Shown piece after piece: positions 1 to 10,859 of a DNA stretch of 64,000 nt. The notes under the pieces were generated by a model that made no database searches, was not told where the DNA came from, and saw only the letters and a program-made list of their open reading frames with translations. Every line of letters starts with the position of its first letter. The first letter of the stretch is position 1. The DNA is from Rosa chinensis (taxonomy: Eukaryota > Streptophyta > Magnoliopsida > Rosales > Rosaceae). The position numbers were made by a program, and so were the translations under genes. The stretch lies in NCBI RefSeq assembly GCF_002994745.2, contig NC_037094.1, positions 22,421,001-22,485,000 on the forward strand, read 5' to 3'.

Positions 1-456
1 GTATCAATACCTTAACAATTTTCAGTTTAGTTAAAAATTTACATAATTGATTTACTCATGAATATCTAAACATCTAACTATTTTAATTTAGCCGTCAACT
101 GAGATTTCTTGAATTTGATGGAATCGGGTGGCTCGAGAAGCAAACTAGGAGGCACATAAAGTTGTTGCATGTGATTCACAATCCGTCGATGAAACTATGA
201 GGATGGACTAGCATGCCACATATTTCTTGATATTGTTCTTTTCAAGTCAAATTGCTTTGACCTTCACTCCTATAGAAGTCTAGATTTATTACTTTCTAGA
301 TTCTTGTCTATATCTAGCTATATTCTTGTTCTTTTCCTTGTAATTAATGCCATTTGGGTTGGGCTTTTACTTTTGTCGCTTTCGTTATTCCTTTTTTGGG
401 CTTTTATGAAACTCTTTTTTGGCTAAAAAAATACTGCGTATGATATTGATTGGATA
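1..456. other. Non-coding flank, possible retroposon tail
   Basis: No convincing coding frame is visible. The stretch from about 300 to 432 is T-rich and runs into a short A-tract near 424, which resembles the 3-prime end of a plant LINE-type retroposon on the + strand, but I found no duplication to prove it. The first 95 bases loosely resemble the interior of the MITE at 13947-14360 (shared 'atctaaacatctaac'). Confidence 0.3.
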
Positions 457-465
457 TAGTTTTAA
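457..465. repeat. Target duplication of Pack-MULE, left
   Basis: TAGTTTTAA, identical to 2188-2196; it directly abuts the GGACAAAATA terminus. Confidence 0.9.
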
Positions 466-2187
466 GGACAAAATACTGTTTACTCCCTGTACTTATAGGG
501 GTTCGATGTTTCAGTCCCTCACGTTTCAATTTCACCTGAAAGCTCCTTAAACTCTCCAATTTTACCCGATTAGTCCTTGCCGTCAATTCTCTGTTAAATT
601 CTCCGTCAAATTGCTGACGTGACACCATTTTCTCACTGAAATGTCTATTTTACCCTCACTAACTCTTTTTTATTTTTTTATATTTTTTTCCTCTCTTTTC
701 TTTTCTTTTTATTTTTTTTCTTTTTCTTCTTCCAGCTCTCTCTCCTCCTCTCCTCTGTTCTCCGTCTTCTTCTTCCACCATGCCCCTTCTTTCTCTCCAG
801 AAACAAACCCAGTAAGTGAACTAACAATCATCTCAAATCTGCAATCGAAAATCCAATACCACACAAGAACAACAAAGCCAAACTCAACAAATCATACGAC
901 CCAACCAGATTTTCTAATAAGTAAATCGAAGATTGAAGTTGTAACAATGAATCACATTTTAAACTCGGTTTAGCAATTCTAATGAGTATACCAGATGCCT
1001 CAGATCACAAATTGCCAAAACAAAACCAATCCGACACTATAAAGAACAAAGCTTTAACGAATTTAGATTCAAGAAACTGACCGGAGAACCAAATCAATAC
1101 CATAATCCCAGCCGGTGAAGTAGTCCTTCACATACTCTACACATTCCTCGGGGATTGTCTTCCATGGTGGTACACTGTAGCCTAAGCTCTTCCTCAAGCT
1201 CCTTGAAATGGGGCTCGGCGTGCTTATGATCAACGGCCGCAGTAGGAGGTGGGAATGGAAGAAGACGGGGAAGAAAGCTAGGGCTAGTAGCGGAAATAGA
1301 AGGAGAAATTTCCAGAAAATCATGGTTGATTATTGTGAAATTAGGGGAAATTGAATTTCTAGGTTGTGGAGATGGAAGTGAATTTGAGTAAAAACCCCCC
1401 AAAAAAGGTAGATGGAGAAGAACCGGTTCAAGTCCAAATCGTCTCAATCGGAAGAGGAATTTGGAGTGAGCTCCGACATGGGTTCGAAGCTAGAGTGAAG
1501 AATGGGGTGTCCAAATCAGATCTTGGTACCGCCGGCGTCGGCGCGTGGGTCACTTGCAGACGTCGCCGGTCGACGTGAAAGCTGGTTTCTACTCGCCGGA
1601 GACCTGTGAGTGTGGTGGTGGTGGAGGTGAGCTGCGGTGGTTACTGGAAGTAAGTGGTGGAGGAGAGAGAGAAACTCAGATCGACTTTCTCTCGCCTCAA
1701 ACTCTCTGTAATTGAAACCCAGAAGCTTGGTTTTGATGTTGAGCTGAGAGGGAGATGTGGGAGAGATGATAAATCTCAGTTTGATTAATAATGAAGGCCA
1801 ATTTCGATGAATTGTGCGATGAAGATGAGAATTTTGTGTTCTTCACTTCTTCTAGAGACTGTCGAGGAAGAAGAAGACAGAGAACAGAGGAGAGGAGGAG
1901 AGAGAGCTGGAAGAAGAAAAAGAAAAAGAAAAGAAAAAAAAATAAAAAGAAAAGAAACATGAGGAAAAAAATAAAAATAATAAAAAAGAGTTAGTGAGGG
2001 TAAAATAGACATTTCGGTGAGAAAATGGTGCCACGTCAGCAATTTGACGGAGAATTTAACAGAGAATTGACGGCAAGGACTAATCGGGTGAAATTGGAGA
2101 GTTTAAGGAGCTTTCAGATGAAATTGAAACGTGAGGGACTGAAACGTCGAACCCCTATAAGTACAGGGAGTAAACAGTATTTTGTCC
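466..2187. mobile_element. Mutator-like element (Pack-MULE)
   Basis: A 1,722-bp DNA transposon. The ends are long inverted repeats: about 466-780 on the left pairs with about 1868-2187 on the right, starting GGACAAAATACTGTTTACTC. It is flanked by a perfect 9-bp duplication, TAGTTTTAA, at 457-465 and 2188-2196. Long TIRs with a 9-bp duplication are the signature of Mutator-like elements. No MURA-type transposase is present, so it is non-autonomous. The middle (about 780-1867) is more GC-rich than the flanks and contains a gene fragment (see 1069-1323), which makes it a Pack-MULE. TIR limits are approximate because the inner parts are pyrimidine-rich. Confidence 0.9.
1069..1323 (-). pseudogene. 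Captured fragment of HAD-type acid phosphatase gene
   Basis: This minus-strand frame of 84 residues contains WKTIPEECVEYVKDYFTG followed by a Y...DL segment. It resembles the conserved stretch of plant class B-like (HAD IIIB) acid phosphatases and vegetative storage proteins, around 'W+TVP.EC..YV..Y+.G.QY..D'. The first 25 residues are hydrophobic and look like a signal peptide. The family's catalytic DxDxT motif is absent and the fragment is about a third of the usual length of about 250 residues, so it cannot encode an active enzyme. An overlapping minus-strand frame (1094-1447) is open across part of the same DNA, suggesting a frameshift. It lies wholly inside the Mutator-like element and was probably captured. 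Assignment rests on one motif recognised by eye. Confidence 0.5.
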
Positions 2188-2196
2188 TAGTTTTAA
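2188..2196. repeat. Target duplication of Pack-MULE, right
   Basis: TAGTTTTAA, identical to 457-465. Confidence 0.9.
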
Positions 2197-2224
2197 TCAT
2201 TTTTTCTCTTTTAAATAAGATTGA

Positions 2225-3098
2225 GGGTAGTTTTATTCAGGCCTCCTAATTTGCTATTTGGACCTCCTTCATTTTTTGCACAATTTTAAAACAAATTTTA
2301 CCCCTCTACAAATATATAAAAAATAATAATAAAAAAACCTGCATCTACATCGTGGGAGCTGCAGCTCCCCTCTTACATCTTGCAGTTCTCTCTCCAATTC
2401 TATCCCTATCCACAAAATTTAGAAAATTAAAATTCAAACTTTGAAATAACTACTCCGGCCATCTTATTTATTTGAAATCACCATCTAATCAAAGATTTAG
2501 AAGAGGAATAAACACGTTTTGATCAAAACTGGAAAACAGAAAAAGAAAAACATATATCATATGATCTAAGCAGTAGACATCTCTCTTTCTCTCCAACTCT
2601 ATATTGTAATCCTCTCTCTATTCTCCTTTCCCTCTTCCTCACTATTCCTTCATGTCTTTCTTCTCATTCCCTCTCTCTCTTCTCGTACCCATCACCTAAT
2701 TGGTTGTCACTGGCTCCAGGAGCTTGAGACGTCTTCATTGTTTCATCTCAAGTTTATTATTGGATTCTATAAATTATAGATTAGATGATATTTGAAATCT
2801 TTGAATTTAAATTTATGTAATTTCAATGTCAATATATCTTTGAAATCAGAAAATAAAAACAGGGTCAAGACTTACTTTCATTGACTTTTCTCTCAACCCA
2901 AAAAGGATTGACCAAGATTCATCAAACCTAGTTGGGCAATCAAGAATTATAAGGTTCTTTAAATTGCTCCAATGGAAATCCAACTGCAACTACATCAAGT
3001 AATGCCAAATTGTTTGAAGAACACAAAATGGGGTTTGAAATTAAGAGTTCAAATTAGTCGATTGTAATTATCAAAAACAGAGAAAACGTTAATCTTAA

Positions 3099-3131
<33 letters not shown>

Positions 3132-3325
3132 GGGTGTGCTCCCAGTTGATCATGAAAGCTAACTGCAGTTTGGAGGTGCAAATTTTTTTTTTCTTTTATT
3201 ATTGGAACATCGCATATATAACATAGTTGTAAATAGATAAAAATATGGGTAAATCAGGAAATTCAGTGGCTAAAAAATGAAGAGAGGTCCAAATAGTAAA
3301 TTGAGAGGTATGAATAGACTCACCC
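2225..3325. mobile_element. Non-autonomous Mutator-like element, copy A
   Basis: A 1,101-bp element. The left end (GGGTAGTTTTATTCAGGCC) and right end (complement GGGTGAGTCTATTCATACC) form a diverged inverted repeat of about 50 bp that continues with 'ATTTRCTATTTGGACCTC'. The flanks are TAAGATTGA (2216-2224) and TAAGATTTA (3326-3334), a 9-bp duplication with one mismatch. There is no transposase or other recognisable frame. The interior is AT-rich and holds a 29-base T run at 3103-3131. It shares its terminal family with 3350-3773 and 53763-56021. Confidence 0.75.
3103..3131. repeat. Poly-T tract (29 T)
   Basis: Uninterrupted T run inside copy A. It may be the tail of a minus-strand retroposon, but no duplication or retroposon body was recognised. 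Confidence 0.8.
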
Positions 3326-3349
3326 TAAGATTTATCAAATTAATAGTTA

Positions 3350-3773
3350 GGGTGGTTCTAGTTGGACCTCCAAATTTGATATTTGGACCTCCAATTTTTT
3401 TAGGTTATTAATTGACTTTGTCAACTTATATGAAAAGACAAATAAGGACAACAACATTCTTTTAGCAAATTCAAAGGGGTTCCAATAACATATCAAGATC
3501 GAGAACCAACCGTCTGATTAATTTTGATAGAGGAGAGACCTACTAATAAATAATAATAGAGCAATGTTATGTGATTTTGATTCATTTTTCTTCTCGTGGT
3601 TGAAGATAGAGATAAAAAGTAGAATAACAGATTGTTGTATCTCATGTTCAAGGGCATTTTGGTAAAAATAAGGAGGTCTACTTAGCTTTTCAAGTATTCT
3701 AAAAAGTAAATTAGAGGTGTATTAAGTATGGGAGGTCCAAATAGCAAATTTGGAGGTCCAACTAGAACCACTC
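3350..3773. mobile_element. MITE, Mutator-like, copy B
   Basis: A 424-bp element with terminal inverted repeats of about 45 bp (GGGTGGTTCTAGTTGGACC at the left, the same family inverted at the right). A perfect 9-bp duplication, TAATAGTTA, flanks it at 3341-3349 and 3774-3782. It has no coding capacity. It lies only 24 bp from copy A, whose termini it shares. Confidence 0.85.
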
Positions 3774-4309
3774 TAATAGTTATGAAATCGACTATAGTGA
3801 AAAAACAGTCAATAGTAACAAAAATGGGTGCTCAAGGATTACGGTTGTTAATGGGTTGGGTCGTGTCGTGTTAATGTATTAAATGTGTCACAATGGAAAA
3901 ACTCAAACTCAACACATTCAATAATCATGTCAAAAATGCAAACTCAAACCTCAACCCTATTTATTAAAGGGGTGACCCGCCTAAGTGTCTGGTTAAAGTC
4001 GATGACCCATTTAAACCATATAAATGGGTCACCACTTAAGCAGTGGCGGAACCAGGATTTGATCTTGGGGGGGGGGGGTGTGGGTCCAGACATAAAGTGT
4101 CGATCATATAACTGAATTACTATAATGTAAGTTGGAAGTAAAAAACAATAAAATAGTATAACAATAATCTAAAAATGTTATTCAATAGAATTCGTAAGCG
4201 ATAAGCCAACAATCAAGAAAAAATAAACCAATAATTCCTACAAAAAAAATCCAACTCAAAGGATGAATAGAATACAGTTTCAAATTAACCATATATCAAA
4301 ACATAACTC

Positions 4310-5970
4310 GACCTTTTTTGCATGTCTCGAAAGTCATCTATTATTGAGTCAATGGTAAATTTTTCTGCAATTTCTTTCTCAATGTACATCAGTAACGAGT
4401 CTGTAAGAAAGTCATTCTCCATTCAGTTACGAAGCCTTGTTTTGACTATACGCATAGCAGAAAATGGTCGCTCTGTAGTTGTTGTAGACACTGGAAGAGT
4501 AAGCACAAGCACAATCACTCTATAAACAAGTGGATACCTTATTGATCTTTTATTTCTTACTAACCACTGAGATAAATCAGAAATAGTTGAAATACTTTTG
4601 AACTCTTGATCTTTATCCACATCATACTCAAAAAATTCAAGTTGTTTCTTGAGTTACAGCTTCTCATGATCTGCAAAGTCATGTGGATAGATTTTTTCTA
4701 CCAACTGACATATATATGGCATCAATCTTGAAACACTTGCTTATTTCACTAGGATCCAAAGCTGAACTAAGAATAAGTAGCTCTACAACATGCTCAATAA
4801 ACCGGTTATTTAATTCTTGCAATTGAGAATCTATGGCAGCATAAAATATATCTACTGGTAATAATGCTGAACCGTCCAGTCATCTCCTCTTCCAACATAA
4901 CGAGCATTCATATCTGGGATATCTATATTACGTGCCTCACAAAAAGAATTTACCTTGGCAAATAAAGTATCCCATCCATCATCTCCCCACTTTTGAATGA
5001 ATGCTTTAGTAGAGGAAACAGGACCCATGGCATTCAAAATGTCTTGAGATTGACTTTGCAGAGCTAGATAAAGTTCATTAGTATTCTCGATCTCCATAAT
5101 TTCTTCCATGAGATGTAAGATGTAGACAAATTCATAGGATGTCATTGACTCATAAGCTGAATCTGCATCTCCTGCTTGAGGACTCTTCCCTTCATCAATT
5201 ATGTTTATAAGAACCTGACAAGTTGGGCTAAATCTTTGTCTCAAACTAGAAATAGATCTGAAAAGTGAACTCCAACGAGTATCTCCAGCACGCTGCAAGG
5301 TCCCAATTTGGTTAAGTCCTCTTCCGGTCTGGAGTTCATCAATTGAAGTCAAATATGCAATCTCTTCTGCTTGAGCATTTTGAAATTCATCATTACGCTT
5401 GCATGAACCACCAAGAATATTGACAATAAAAGTCAATTTAGTAAAAAACTTTTAAAAAGGAATAACTTCTCTCGATGCTGCTACTAAAGCCAATTGCAAT
5501 CTATGTGCTAAACAATGAACATAGTAAGCATACAGATAATCCTTCAAAATCAAAGCTTGTAGCCCATTCCATTCACCTCGCATATTACTTGCACCATCAT
5601 ATCCTTGGCCTCAAATATTTTGGATATCTAAATTGTGATTTGATAACACTGAATATATTTCCTTTTGGAATGTCAATGCCTTGGTATCTGAGACATGAAC
5701 AAGTCCAAAAAAAGGCTCCCGAATAAAACCATGTTTGTCAACAAATCTCAATACTATAACCATTTGCTCTTTCTTTGACTCATCACGAGCTTCATCAACA
5801 ATTATGCAAAATTTTGAATCAATTTCTTCCTGAATGGCCTTCTTTACTCTTATTGAAAATGCCTATAACATTTGTTTTTGAATCTTGGCGATGTGTGAGA
5901 AGTATTTCTTGGAGCATTCTGTAATATAACTTCAACAACTTTTTCATTATATGAAGCCAACAATCACTAT
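4310..5970 (-). pseudogene. hAT transposase (ZMYM1/TTF-type zinc-finger family), decayed
   Basis: Reading on the minus strand, the N-proximal part (about 5970-5430) has a DUF4371-like region including VDEARDESKKEQM, GYDGASNMRGEWNGLQ and YYVHCLAHRLQLALVAA, broken by stops and frame changes. A clean 194-residue frame follows (5436-4852), with RWSSLFRSISSL and SFCEARNIDIPDMNARYVGR. The C-terminus (4620-4423) has LPVSTTTTERPFSAMRIVKT, the hAT dimerisation motif, and continues in another frame to about 4310. This is the plant 'zinc finger MYM-type protein 1-like' hAT transposase. The N-terminal TTF-type zinc finger is missing. It is inactive because of multiple stops and loss of the 5-prime end. 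Confidence 0.85.
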
Positions 5971-6325
5971 GCCAAAAAAGCTATCAGAGGACACGCATCA
6001 GAACACAGAAGACTGATTTTCTGTACAGATAAACTAAATGTGTTGTTTGAATACACAGAGAAACCATACTTGTTTTATTTTGAAAATGTGGTCACATTCA
6101 GACAACACATATATGTCGTTGTAAAAGATGAAAATATTTCATATCTAATCCTAGCAGAAATTTTGGAATTCCCTCCAACTACCTCAAGTTATTTCCCTCT
6201 CAAACGTCCCAAACCCTAGCTGAGAAGTCAATGAGGGTGATATTCAGACAACATTGTTAAGAAATTGTGTTGTCTGAATGAGATGACTTAATATTTTTTT
6301 CCTCAAGTCTTTTTTGGCATAACTA
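5965..6325. mobile_element. Inverted-repeat-bounded insertion, possibly CACTA-like MITE
   Basis: The left end reads CACTATGCCAAAAAAG and the right end CTTTTTTGGCATAACTA, so about 14 bp are inverted copies. A second inverted pair (ATTCAGACAACA / TGTTGTCTGAAT) lies inside. The CACTA start suggests a small non-autonomous CACTA element, but the right terminus has diverged and no clear 3-bp duplication is visible. It ends the readable hAT transposase frame. Confidence 0.45.
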
Positions 6326-6926
6326 CACAAAACATGCGAAACACTTCGTGTGTTTCCCAAACATTAGCTGTGTCTAAATCTCCATCCAGTCAATCTCTCA
6401 GCAACCAAAAACTTGAAGCTCCAGCAAGAAAACTCGGCCGATTTAAGAGGTCGATATGAACTTAAAACTTGGCCATCTCTTATATATGATTGAGAATCCT
6501 TACCCAAACCTAAGCCACCCTTCTTAGTCTCGCCTTCAACCCTAAGAATCCTTGTTGTTTGCATTTGGGTCTTAATGGACTGTCTAGCAACCACTCAAGA
6601 GAGAGGAAGCTTTACTATTATGTTTCGATTGGGTTATTGGTAAGCATTTTGCTTCATTTAGTTTACGGTTTCAATTGGGTTCAACTTCAATGTTCGATTT
6701 ATGGTTTTTCTGGAAATTGATTTGGGGTTTGATAAAATTTCCTTGTAAATTCGATTTAGTTGTTAACTGTTTCTTCGATTTGGGGTTGGGGATATTGAAA
6801 TGGATTTACACGTTTAGGTTCTGTCTTGGTAGTGGAATTTGTTGTTTTTGAATTTCTAGATTTGGTGCTATGGTTTATGAATTCAGTTGCTAGTCTAACT
6901 CACAGAAAAGCTTTGGGTCGCGTTCT
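6326..6926. other. Unassigned sequence between hAT remnant and Copia-1
   Basis: No recognised gene. The minus-strand frame at 6364-6594 has no family I know. The sequence ends abruptly at the truncated Copia-1 LTR, so a deletion junction lies at about 6926/6927. Confidence 0.4.
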
Positions 6927-7067
6927 TACAATGCATAGAATCTCAATCATACAAGAAAAGTAATTCTACATTGATTAGGATTCTAGATCCTTCTAATTAA
7001 ATCCTATTACCACTAGGTCAAGTAACCTAGAGTTTGGGCTAAACACAAATTAGGTTTTCCTTCAACA
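6927..7067 (-). repeat. Copia-1 3-prime LTR, truncated
   Basis: 141 bp matching the inner part of 12903-13120 with one mismatch. The outer end, including the TATA-like segment, is missing. Confidence 0.9.
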
Positions 7068-10000
7068 CTCCCCCTTGTGTTGCCCAAACGCGGTGCTTCT
7101 CTCGTTGCCTCGTTAAAAATCTTGCCGAGTAACAAAAACCCAGTGGGACAAAAATAACCTCGGTCGAAGGGGAAAAAGAGCACAACACACCCATCACGTT
7201 TCGAGGTAAACATGTAGACATCTTCCCCTGATGTCTGTGCCTCCCCCTGATGACTACGATCATGGGAGTTCAGATAATTTCCGCAAGCCAATTCTTGCCA
7301 CATGTTTCTCGAACGTGGAATTGGGCAATGACTTAGTAAACAAGTCTGCCTCACTGTCCTCAGATCGAACCTAGTTCACTTTGATCTCGAGGAGTGTCTG
7401 TTGTTGCTGATTATGCTTGGTGTTATCGCTATTAATGTAGCCTTGCCTCATTTGTTCAAAACAAGTAGCATTATCCTAAATGCTCGTAGGCTCATATGTG
7501 GTAGACTTCAAACCACAATTGTTCGAATATGCGTAATTATGGATCCAATCCATATACATTCACGAACCACTTTGTGAAGAGCAATGATCTCTGCATTGTT
7601 CGAAGATATAGCGACTAGGGTCTATTATGTAGACCTCCAAGATGTCACAGTCTTTTCCCATGGTGAACACTTAACCGGATTGGGAATGACCATTGTGTGG
7701 GTCAAACAAATACCCAACATCAGCAAAACCTTCCAAAACACGTGTCGTTTTGGAATGGGGATAGAGAACGCAGGCCAGCGTTGGCGGCGTTTCTGGTGTG
7801 TGATGGGTCCGAATCCATCATCTCTTCGTAGGGATAGAACAAGCCCATATCAATCGTATATCTCAAATATCGAAAGATATCTTTTACACCAATTCAATGG
7901 CGTCGCGTTGGCGCAGAGCTATATCTAGCTAACAAGTTCACAACATATGAGATGTCTGGTCTTGTGCATTGAGATAAGTACAATAATGCGCCTATTGTAC
8001 TAAGTAAGGCACTTTTGCCTCTAGCACATCTTCGTCATTATCCTTTTGACGAAGATGATCCTTTTCAGGATCAAGACTACGGACGATCATGGGGGTGCTT
8101 GAAGGCTTGACCTTGTCAAAATGCCTAAGCATCTATCGACACGATGCTCAAGTTCCAAACCGAGACATAATCGTGTTCTCCCAAAATCCTTCATCTCAAA
8201 CAACATGAACCGCGATAGAATCTGAAACTTGTTATAGAAACGAGTGGGCATATCCCTTCCCAATCAAGTAGTCACTTTAGTGAGCGTTTCAACCTCTTTG
8301 TAAACGCGCTCCATGGTCTAGAGCCACTTGACTTGGGTAAATGAAGTTCACCATGAACCTTCATGTATATTCCGTATCTAGATCCCTATAGAGACACGTA
8401 GTGACCATATTTGTAAGCTGCATGTTCAGTTATTCGGAAACTACCAAACTGACAGGGTAGTGGAGTGCAATGACATCCATTACGAGAGAATATGTCTCAT
8501 CGTAGTCGATTCCAGGGCGTTTTGTGAGAAGCCTTACGCCATAAGGCGAGATTACCATCTCTTTTTCTCACTACGCTTTCTAACGAAGACCCATTAGTTA
8601 ACAGGTTTTATATTAGGAGGTGTTAGCATCTCTAGCTCGAAAACCTTCCTCTTCGTTAGAGAATCCATCTTAACCTGGATCGCATCTTTCCATTTAGGCC
8701 AAAAACTCTCTACGTTGGCATTCATTCATCAACGGAGCGTGGTTCGATATCATCGGACTCAGCAAACTCATGCGCAACAAAATGCGTAACTACATCATCA
8801 ATTATGATGGAGTTTCTATCCCACGTCTCATGTACACTAGTGTAAGTTTCATAGAGCTCTATATTCTCAGGAATAGGGTTTGACGTTGATGTGTCCCCCA
8901 ACGATAACCATAACCCGGAAGATACTCATGAGACGGATTTTGAGTCTTGATGATCAAAGGATTGGAATGTGCCAAAGTATCCTTCGAACCCACGGGCCTT
9001 CCACGCATCCTAGCTGGGGCCATGGCCTGTAACGCCAGAGTGCCACTTTCTTTGGCATTGGCGCCATGCCTACCTCCATGTAGGGTGGCGCTACGTCCTC
9101 TCGTAGGGACGTCCTTCCTTGCAGGCATGTTTGCAGCATATTTGTTTGATCTCGTCACTTTGACAGGGATCGGGATGAGACATAGTGGGGACAGGCCACG
9201 ACAATCCCTGTCGTTCCTGCTGAACATCCGTGTTCTTATCTCCCCCTAACGACGGGAAGACTGTCTCATCAAAGTGACAATCTGCAAATCTAGCGGTAAG
9301 GAGATCGCCTTGCAAGGGCATTAAGAGGCGGACGATTGTTGGAGTCCCAAATCCAACGTAGTTGCCCATTCGTCTGTAAGGACCCATCATAGAGAGCTGT
9401 GGCGGCGCAATTGGCACAAAAATGGCTCACTCAAATGTGCGTAAGTACAAAAGACGTGTACCCAGTCACTAGCTGTAACGCAGAGGTACATTGAGTGGCA
9501 TTAGGTCGTAGACGAATTAGCATAGCTGCATGCGATATTGCATCACCCCAAGAGGATGGAAGAAGATTGGTGCGCATTACCAATGTTCGGACTACCATCG
9601 TAGTCGTTTCCGCGAGACCATTTGGGTGTGCTCATGGGAATATGATGTCCAACATCAAACCCATTGCAATATCCATCGAAAGTCTTTCGATGTAAACTCA
9701 CTAGCATAGTCAAATCCAATTGACTGAATAGGATGATTTGGGGAGTGAGCCCGTTGTTGTATGATATGTGCTAGGAGTGTAGCATATGCAGCATTACAAG
9801 TGGACAATGGTACAACACGTGACCAGTGTGTTTGCGTGTCAACCAACATCATGAAATATTTAAGCGTCCGCAAGTTGGTTGAATCAATCCACAAAATCCC
9901 TACGGATTCTTTGGAAGAACATAATGAGTATTGTCATATCCTTTGCATAGGACGGTCTCAGTCCTAATTTCCCTAAAGAACGGGCTTAGTAAAACGAGCG

Positions 10001-10499
10001 AGAGGCTTTAGAAGCAACCAATGAGAATTTTGGTTAGGCCTGAGCGTCTGAAACGCTATTTTGAAGCAAGTTGGTGATTGCAGCATCACCTAGGGCGCCA
10101 TCACCATGATGGATGCCATCCATGGAGTCATGGATAGGGACTACGCCAGCCCTAGGCTAGTGGTGGATGGAGGCGGTGCCCTAGGCAGCAGCGTCGGTCA
10201 CACTTAGTCTAAGAATCAACTTTTGATTCATGCTTCATTTCGCTCGAGAGAAAAGATGTCCGTGTGAAGTCTTTTTGTAGACGGATCATCATATCATGAC
10301 TAGGATGACCTATCCTGTCATGACAAAGCCAATATGTGTCTAAATCCAAGAGATCTTCTCTCATAACTTTATTGGATTTAATAGCTCGAATAGTGACATA
10401 AAGTCCACTAGAGAGACACATAAACTTCTCTAAGATGCGTCTTTGTTCGCAATCATTAGAGGTAATGCAAAGGAACTCATTTCCGTTCTCTACATGCAT
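7068..10499 (-). pseudogene. Copia-1 pol (integrase, RT, RNase H), degenerate
   Basis: The minus strand holds recognisable pol segments in order but broken by stops. A GAG-pre-integrase segment lies at 10209-10499 (WLCHDRIGHPSHDMMIRL). An integrase-core segment lies at 9655-9894 (YFMMLVDTQTHWSRV and GFDYASEFTSKDF). Decayed reverse transcriptase occupies about 7950-9250, and RNase H about 7430-7930. No single frame exceeds about 120 residues. The + strand frame at 8947-9249 is a shadow. The element cannot supply its own polymerase. Confidence 0.8.
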
Positions 10500-10859
10500 T
10501 TTCGCATGGAATTCGTTGGCTATTCATAGGTGTGATTTTCCCTATGTAGAGAGCTTTTGCGACAATAATCAAGGTGCCTTTTGGCAATGGGAACTTGGGC
10601 TATTCCATGTCCTTGAATTAATAATGATGGCTTAGCCATCGTAGTCACAAAGTAATATGCTTAGAATCAAAATTGAGTCATAATGAAAAGAACTCGAAAT
10701 TTTATTCATAAGCCAAAGGAGTACATCATTGTTTCTATGATCAAAGAAAATCTAATCCAATAAAGGTAATATGGCAATCGCCTACATCTCTTGGAAAATA
10801 AAGACTTAAACAGAATTGGCGATCTATTGATTCCAGCCAGATTTGTAGTCTGCAACCCT

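Noticed and set aside
641..973. 110-residue hydrophobic/serine-rich + frame
   Set aside because: It lies in the pyrimidine-rich part of the Pack-MULE terminal inverted repeat; mirrored frames occur in the other arm at 1697-2042.
8947..9249. + strand frame of 100 residues, repeated at 24479-24781
   Set aside because: It is antisense to the decayed RT region of Copia-1 and Copia-2; conservation between the copies is explained by shared descent of the element.
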